In this document: positions 5,490 through 9,066 of the stretch, in pieces | Layout of the letters: every line of letters starts with the position of its first letter | Numbering within the stretch: position 1 is the stretch's first letter | Assembly: GCA_003553895.1 (NCBI GenBank) | Contig: PWFM01000093.1 | Span: forward strand, 1 to 9,066 | DNA from: Syntrophomonadaceae bacterium | Lineage (GTDB): Bacteria > Bacillota > Dethiobacteria > DTU022 | DNA: 9,066 bases | Reading direction: 5' to 3' | Notes under the pieces: generated by a model | Seen by the model: only the letters and a program-made list of their open reading frames with translations | Database searches by the model: none | What the model was told of the DNA's origin: nothing | Made by a program: the position numbers and the translations under genes

Positions 5490-6652
5490 CAGCGGAGCCT
5501 GTCTTTCAGCACCAGGCTGATTGTGAAAACGGCCAGGAAAAAAACTGCCCCGCTGATATAAGGCAGGTTAAGGTTGATATCCAGCATATAGCCTGCCCAC
5601 AGGGGCCCGATCATCCGGCCCAAACTCATGTAGGATTCGGCAATGCCCATGGCCGAACCCTGGGTAACGGTGGCCTTTTTTGAGATGAGCGCCATGGTTG
5701 AAGGCTTAAGCAGGGCATTAAACAGGTTGAACAAGCCCACCGTGACGAGCATGGTGACATAGTCAACCGCCAGCAGCATCAGGTAAAAACCGGCCGCGCT
5801 GCCGACCAGGGACAATTTGATCACGCCTCCCTCACCCAATTTTTTCGTCAACGGTCCAACCACCAATCCCTGGGCCAGGGCATAAATCAATCCGGTCACC
5901 ATCAAGATAGTGCCAACTTCTTCTGTGCCAAAACCAAACCTGCCGGCGGCAAAGAGGGCATAAGCGCCGGTAAAGTTTGATTTGCCAAAGTTAATGGCAA
6001 AAGCGATGACCAGGGCCAGGGCAATCGGGGTATAAAGGGCCTGACCCATGCCCCTCACTTCTATCAGGGTAATCTTCTCTAAGGTTTTCGATCGCTTCTC
6101 CGGGGGCAAAGATTCCGGAAGCAGGAGCAGGATGGTAATACAGGTTAAGAGGCAAAACCCGGCGGCAACAAAGAAAGGAAAGGTAAGCGATACCCCGGCC
6201 AGGAGGCCGGCAAAACCGGGGCCGATTATTACCCCGAGACCCGCGGCAGCGCCGACCTTGCCCATTGCCCCACTCCTGGTATCCTCATCGCTGCTGTCGC
6301 TGATGTAAGCCATCGATACCGGCAGCATAGCGCTCGATAATATTCCTGAGCCGACCTGGGCTACGTAAAGCATCCATATTTCAGTGGCAAAACCGAAGAA
6401 TACCATGGCGCTGCCCAGGCCGATCATGCCGATAACCAGGATCGGCCTGCGGCCGTACTTATCAGAAACCTTCCCCCACACCGGGGCGAAAAGCAGCTGC
6501 ATCAGCCCGAACAGGAACAGTAAGGTCCCGAACTGGGCCCCTCCTCCCCCCATTTCTTCAATAAAAAAAGGCAGGACCGTAAAGGCCATCCCGTAGCCAA
6601 GCATGGCGATAACGATGCTTATGAATAAAATGACAATGTTTTTGTGGTTCAC
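5489..6652 (-). CDS. MFS exporter, DHA1 (TetA/MdtG-like) type
   Basis: Reading from GTG at 6652 the protein has 387 residues, the usual size for a 12-helix MFS drug:H+ antiporter. This start has a good Shine-Dalgarno stretch (AGGGA, complement of 6658-6662). A longer frame from TTG at 6709 would add 19 polar residues without a convincing site. Residues 6-30 form helix 1. The loop between helices 2 and 3 has motif A, GKVSDKYGRR (60-69). Helix 5 has motif C, GLGVIIGPGFAG (138-149), which marks antiporters. The Arg of motif B in helix 4 is missing (YVAQVGSG, 96-103). The two halves are joined by a charged linker (LPESLPPEKRSK). A role in proton-driven export of a small hydrophobic compound is likely; the substrate is unknown. 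It lies 114 bases downstream of the ATP-grasp gene on the same strand and probably shares its transcript. Confidence 0.9.
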   Translation of the reverse strand: MNHKNIVILFISIVIAMLGYGMAFTVLPFFIEEMGGGGAQFGTLLFLFGLMQLLFAPVWGKVSDKYGRRPILVIGMIGLGSAMVFFGFATEIWMLYVAQVGSGILSSAMLPVSMAYISDSSDEDTRSGAMGKVGAAAGLGVIIGPGFAGLLAGVSLTFPFFVAAGFCLLTCITILLLLPESLPPEKRSKTLEKITLIEVRGMGQALYTPIALALVIAFAINFGKSNFTGAYALFAAGRFGFGTEEVGTILMVTGLIYALAQGLVVGPLTKKLGEGGVIKLSLVGSAAGFYLMLLAVDYVTMLVTVGLFNLFNALLKPSTMALISKKATVTQGSAMGIAESYMSLGRMIGPLWAGYMLDINLNLPYISGAVFFLAVFTISLVLKDRLR

Positions 6653-6657
6653 GATAA

Positions 6658-6666
6658 TCCCTTCCC
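6658..6666 (-). promoter_or_regulatory. Ribosome binding site choosing the GTG start of the MFS gene
   Basis: On the - strand this reads GGGAAGGGA, ending five bases before GTG at 6652-6650. It favours this start over the upstream in-frame TTG at 6709. Confidence 0.65.
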
Positions 6667-6766
6667 GTATTATATCCTTGTGGATTATATTTCTAACAAG
6701 CGGTTGCAAACCGGGCTTCCAGGCTGAAAGGCTGCCCGGGTTGCCCTAAATTATCGGCTCACCCGT

Positions 6767-9066
6767 TCACTCCAGGATTTCCACAATACCAGTTTCCCCG
6801 TTCACCCTGACCTCCTGGCCGTCTTTCAGCTCAGTGGTGATGTTGGCCACCCCGGCCACCGCCGGGAGGCCGTACTCCCGCGATACGATCGATCCGTGCG
6901 ACATACTCCCGCCTGTTTCCATAATCAGGGCCCCAATCCTTAAGAACAACGGGGTCCAGGCCGGGTTGGTAGCCACGGTAACCAGGATGTCGCCGTTTTC
7001 AAGCTTGCCTCCTTCGGAGGGATCGGCAAGGATTCTAACCCTGCCCTCGTAAACCCCCGGCGAAACAGCTATCCCCCGGTAAGCATTATCGGCCACCCGG
7101 TCTACCACGGCATAGATGCTCTCGCCCGTTCCGGTCAGGATTCTGGGAGCAGGACGGTTCAAATCCCGGTAGTAATCAGGTTTTTTCTGCTCTACCAGAG
7201 GGTTTAGATCGTGGTGGGAACGAATATCCTGACGGGTCAGGAAAAATATGTCCAATTTATCTGCCAGTCGTCCTTCTTTGGCCAGTTCTTCACCGGCTTC
7301 AATCATTACCGCCCGGAAGATGCCGAAAGCCCTGGAGCCATAGAACTTGGGCACTTCCCGCAGGCCAAACAGCTGCCGGTAAGCCCGGAGCATTTTCCCG
7401 GCCCGCCGGGCTGCTCTCCTGCCTGCTGCCGTCTTCAGTTCACTTTCGATCCGTTTAATGGCCTCTTCGGCTTCCTGCTGCTCGCGGTAAAACCGCTCTA
7501 TGCGCTCATCATAGTCTTTGCTGTCGATATAGTAATTGATCAGGTCCAGGATATATCCTGGTTCCTCTTTCCAGGTTGCGGTCCCCACATCGAATTCAAA
7601 GGAAGATTTATGGCCGTACTTATCCAGGAAAGCAGTGACCTCTTCCTCTCCGGGAGCAGCCCTTTTCCCTCTTTCATCTAAGCTTTTAGCCGCCTTCAGC
7701 AGGTCCATCCCCATTTCCGTGGTCACGTTGTAGGGCAGTGCCTTGCCTGCATTTTCCAGATCGGTAGGATCAAGCTGGTTTTTTTCCAGCACTTCCTTAA
7801 CCCGGTCCATGGCGCGCAGGGCCAGAACACCGTAAAAAAACCCCGTGGCTACGCCTATAAATACAGCGCCGCAGTTATCCTCGACAAATTTGAGCCTCTC
7901 TTCAACCGTCTTCAAAGAGCGGCTATCTTGTTCCAGGCGGGCGATTGTATCTTCGGCTATCCGAAACGCTTTTTCCCTGCCCCTTGAAGGTTTGAATGCG
8001 CCGTATAAGGCCTTGCCCATTACATTCAGCATCAGCCCCACCAGCCCCGGGTGGATCAACCTTCTCAGGTTGGGTTTTTTCTTATCACCGGCCATCAGTT
8101 CATCTTTATTTTGCTCCATGACCTGCACCAGAGCCTTAGTTGTCATCGGCTCCCGGTCCAGCGGGTCAAGCGATTTTTGTTTAAACCTGTTCTGAAACCT
8201 TTCCAGCCTGAGCAGATCGGTCATGTCGACAAACATCCTGCCGGCCAGGTTATGGAACCACCACAGGTCAAGCTCTTCTTTTTTAGGCCTGCCTTTGCTG
8301 AGTCTTGATACCATATCTCTGGTCAACGCTTCGAAGAAGTCGATCCCGAGCGGGGTAAAGGGATCTTTAACCGCCTGCCAGGCCATGTTGATATTGACAT
8401 AGATCCGCAGTTCATCTTCATGACCGCAGGCGTCAGGAACGGGGAAAAGCGCAGTAATCGGCCTGCTTTGAACCAGGTAAAAGCGGCCTCCTTGATAAGC
8501 CCACTCGATATCCTGGGGAGAACCAAAATATTCTTCCACATCCATGGCCAGCCTGAGCAGTTCATTTCTTTCCGCATCATTAAGAGTAACTGCAGTTTGC
8601 CTCTGCTGATCCACGTTGACAAGTTCACTGCCCCCTTCTCTTCTTACCGTCATTACCTTTTTGGCGGCGATATATTCGCTGATCACCCGATCGCTTTTTT
8701 TGTCAATTACCCACTGGTCCGGTTCGACTTCGCCTGAAACAACCGCTTCACCAAGGCCCCAGGATGAACTGAGAGAAACCTGGTCCCTGCGCCCGTTCAC
8801 CGGGTTGGCCGTAAACAATATCCCCGATTTCTCCGAGTCAACCAGCTTCTGGACCACTACTCCGTGGGCCAGGTCTTTGCTGCCAATGCCCTGGCGGGCC
8901 CGGTAAGAAACGGCCCGCTCATTCCAAAGCGAAGCCCAGCAGTTTTTTATGGCTTCATAGAGCTCTTCTTCCCCCTTGATATTTAAAAAAGTGCTGTACT
9001 GGCCGGCAAAAGAAGCGCCGGGCAGGTCTTCAGCTGTGGCCGATGAACGCACGGCCACCTCGGGGC
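6767..9066 (-). CDS. Rifampin-phosphotransferase-like ATP-grasp/phosphohistidine protein (5' truncated by window)
   Basis: At least 765 residues are visible; the frame is open to the window edge, so the N-terminus and start are missing. With residue 1 at 9058, the first 200 residues are the C-terminal part of a PEP-synthase ATP-grasp domain: VRSSATAED, FTANPVNG, WGLGEAVVSGEVEPDQW, and its end IEWAYQGGRFYLVQSRPIT. A long helical central region follows (about 210-680). The C-terminal swivelling phosphohistidine domain has GGSMSHGSIVSREYGLPAV with catalytic His721. The protein stops directly after this domain (VNGETGIVEILE), so it lacks the C-terminal PEP/pyruvate-binding barrel of true PEP synthase. 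ATP-grasp, central and His domains in that order is the plan of rifampin phosphotransferase, which transfers the beta-phosphate of ATP to the drug. B. subtilis has a similar protein long annotated as PEP synthase. Substrate cannot be assigned from sequence. Confidence 0.88.
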   Translation of the reverse strand, partial: PEVAVRSSATAEDLPGASFAGQYSTFLNIKGEEELYEAIKNCWASLWNERAVSYRARQGIGSKDLAHGVVVQKLVDSEKSGILFTANPVNGRRDQVSLSSSWGLGEAVVSGEVEPDQWVIDKKSDRVISEYIAAKKVMTVRREGGSELVNVDQQRQTAVTLNDAERNELLRLAMDVEEYFGSPQDIEWAYQGGRFYLVQSRPITALFPVPDACGHEDELRIYVNINMAWQAVKDPFTPLGIDFFEALTRDMVSRLSKGRPKKEELDLWWFHNLAGRMFVDMTDLLRLERFQNRFKQKSLDPLDREPMTTKALVQVMEQNKDELMAGDKKKPNLRRLIHPGLVGLMLNVMGKALYGAFKPSRGREKAFRIAEDTIARLEQDSRSLKTVEERLKFVEDNCGAVFIGVATGFFYGVLALRAMDRVKEVLEKNQLDPTDLENAGKALPYNVTTEMGMDLLKAAKSLDERGKRAAPGEEEVTAFLDKYGHKSSFEFDVGTATWKEEPGYILDLINYYIDSKDYDERIERFYREQQEAEEAIKRIESELKTAAGRRAARRAGKMLRAYRQLFGLREVPKFYGSRAFGIFRAVMIEAGEELAKEGRLADKLDIFFLTRQDIRSHHDLNPLVEQKKPDYYRDLNRPAPRILTGTGESIYAVVDRVADNAYRGIAVSPGVYEGRVRILADPSEGGKLENGDILVTVATNPAWTPLFLRIGALIMETGGSMSHGSIVSREYGLPAVAGVANITTELKDGQEVRVNGETGIVEILE

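Noticed and set aside
6669..6699. Internal promoter for the MFS gene: two perfect TATAAT boxes on the - strand (complement of 6669-6674 and 6684-6689) with TTGTTA at 6694-6699
   Set aside because: The spacing to the nearer usable -35 is 19 bases, and transcription would start within the ribosome binding site, leaving almost no leader. It is possible but too weak to call.
6653..6709. Longer MFS protein starting at TTG 6709
   Set aside because: The extra 19 residues are polar and have no good ribosome binding site, whereas GTG at 6652 has a strong one and gives the normal N-terminus of the family.
6701..6739. Small inverted repeats (CGGTT/AACCG at 6701-6713, CCGGGC/GCCCGG at 6711-6739) as a terminator between the ATP-grasp and MFS genes
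   Set aside because: The two overlap, have short stems or long loops and no U-tract on the - strand, so they do not argue against a shared transcript.
7211..7681. 156-codon + strand frame and other + frames opposite the ATP-grasp gene
   Set aside because: They lie opposite well-conserved coding sequence, match no family and lack ribosome binding sites.

Overview
The window looks like chromosomal DNA of an anaerobic, low-to-mid G+C Firmicute of the Clostridia type. This is an inference from strong Gram-positive Shine-Dalgarno sites, GTG and TTG starts, U-tract terminators, lipoproteins anchored by a lipobox with Glu-rich tethers, and the protein families present. G+C is roughly half by eye. 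No rRNA, tRNA, CRISPR array, transposase or phage gene is visible, and no gene looks broken. Genes at both window edges are cut.

Left part (1-3984, + strand): a redox/sulfur block. It holds the C-terminal end of a YeeE/YedE-type sulfur transporter, then a thioredoxin-reductase-like flavoprotein fused to a degenerate thioredoxin-like domain (CC instead of CGPC). Next come a lipoprotein with two rhodanese domains, a perfect intrinsic terminator, and a second Glu-tethered lipoprotein of unknown function. The order suggests uptake of a reduced sulfur compound, sulfane-sulfur handling outside the membrane and thiol redox in the cytoplasm. This is a context argument, not proof.

Middle part (3985-5490): a strong hairpin that can compete with a second hairpin next to a ribosome binding site. 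It is followed by an isochorismatase/nicotinamidase-family hydrolase (+). A 61-residue, internally duplicated, two-helix membrane protein lies on the - strand with its own ribosome binding site and a plausible promoter. Then comes a small VOC (glyoxalase/bleomycin-resistance) protein (+), and a bidirectional terminator separates it from the convergent right-hand genes.

Right part (5489-9066, - strand): a probable two-gene unit. First is a large ATP-grasp plus phosphohistidine-domain protein (5' end outside the window) with the domain plan of rifampin phosphotransferase rather than full PEP synthase. Downstream is an MFS DHA1-type exporter. Together with the VOC protein they could form a small detoxification neighbourhood.

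The items most worth a second look are the reductase-thioredoxin fusion with its altered active site and missing NADPH motif, the internally duplicated small membrane protein, the mutually exclusive hairpins at 4003-4060, and the rifampin-phosphotransferase-like/MFS pair. No wholly new multi-gene system can be demonstrated from the sequence alone.
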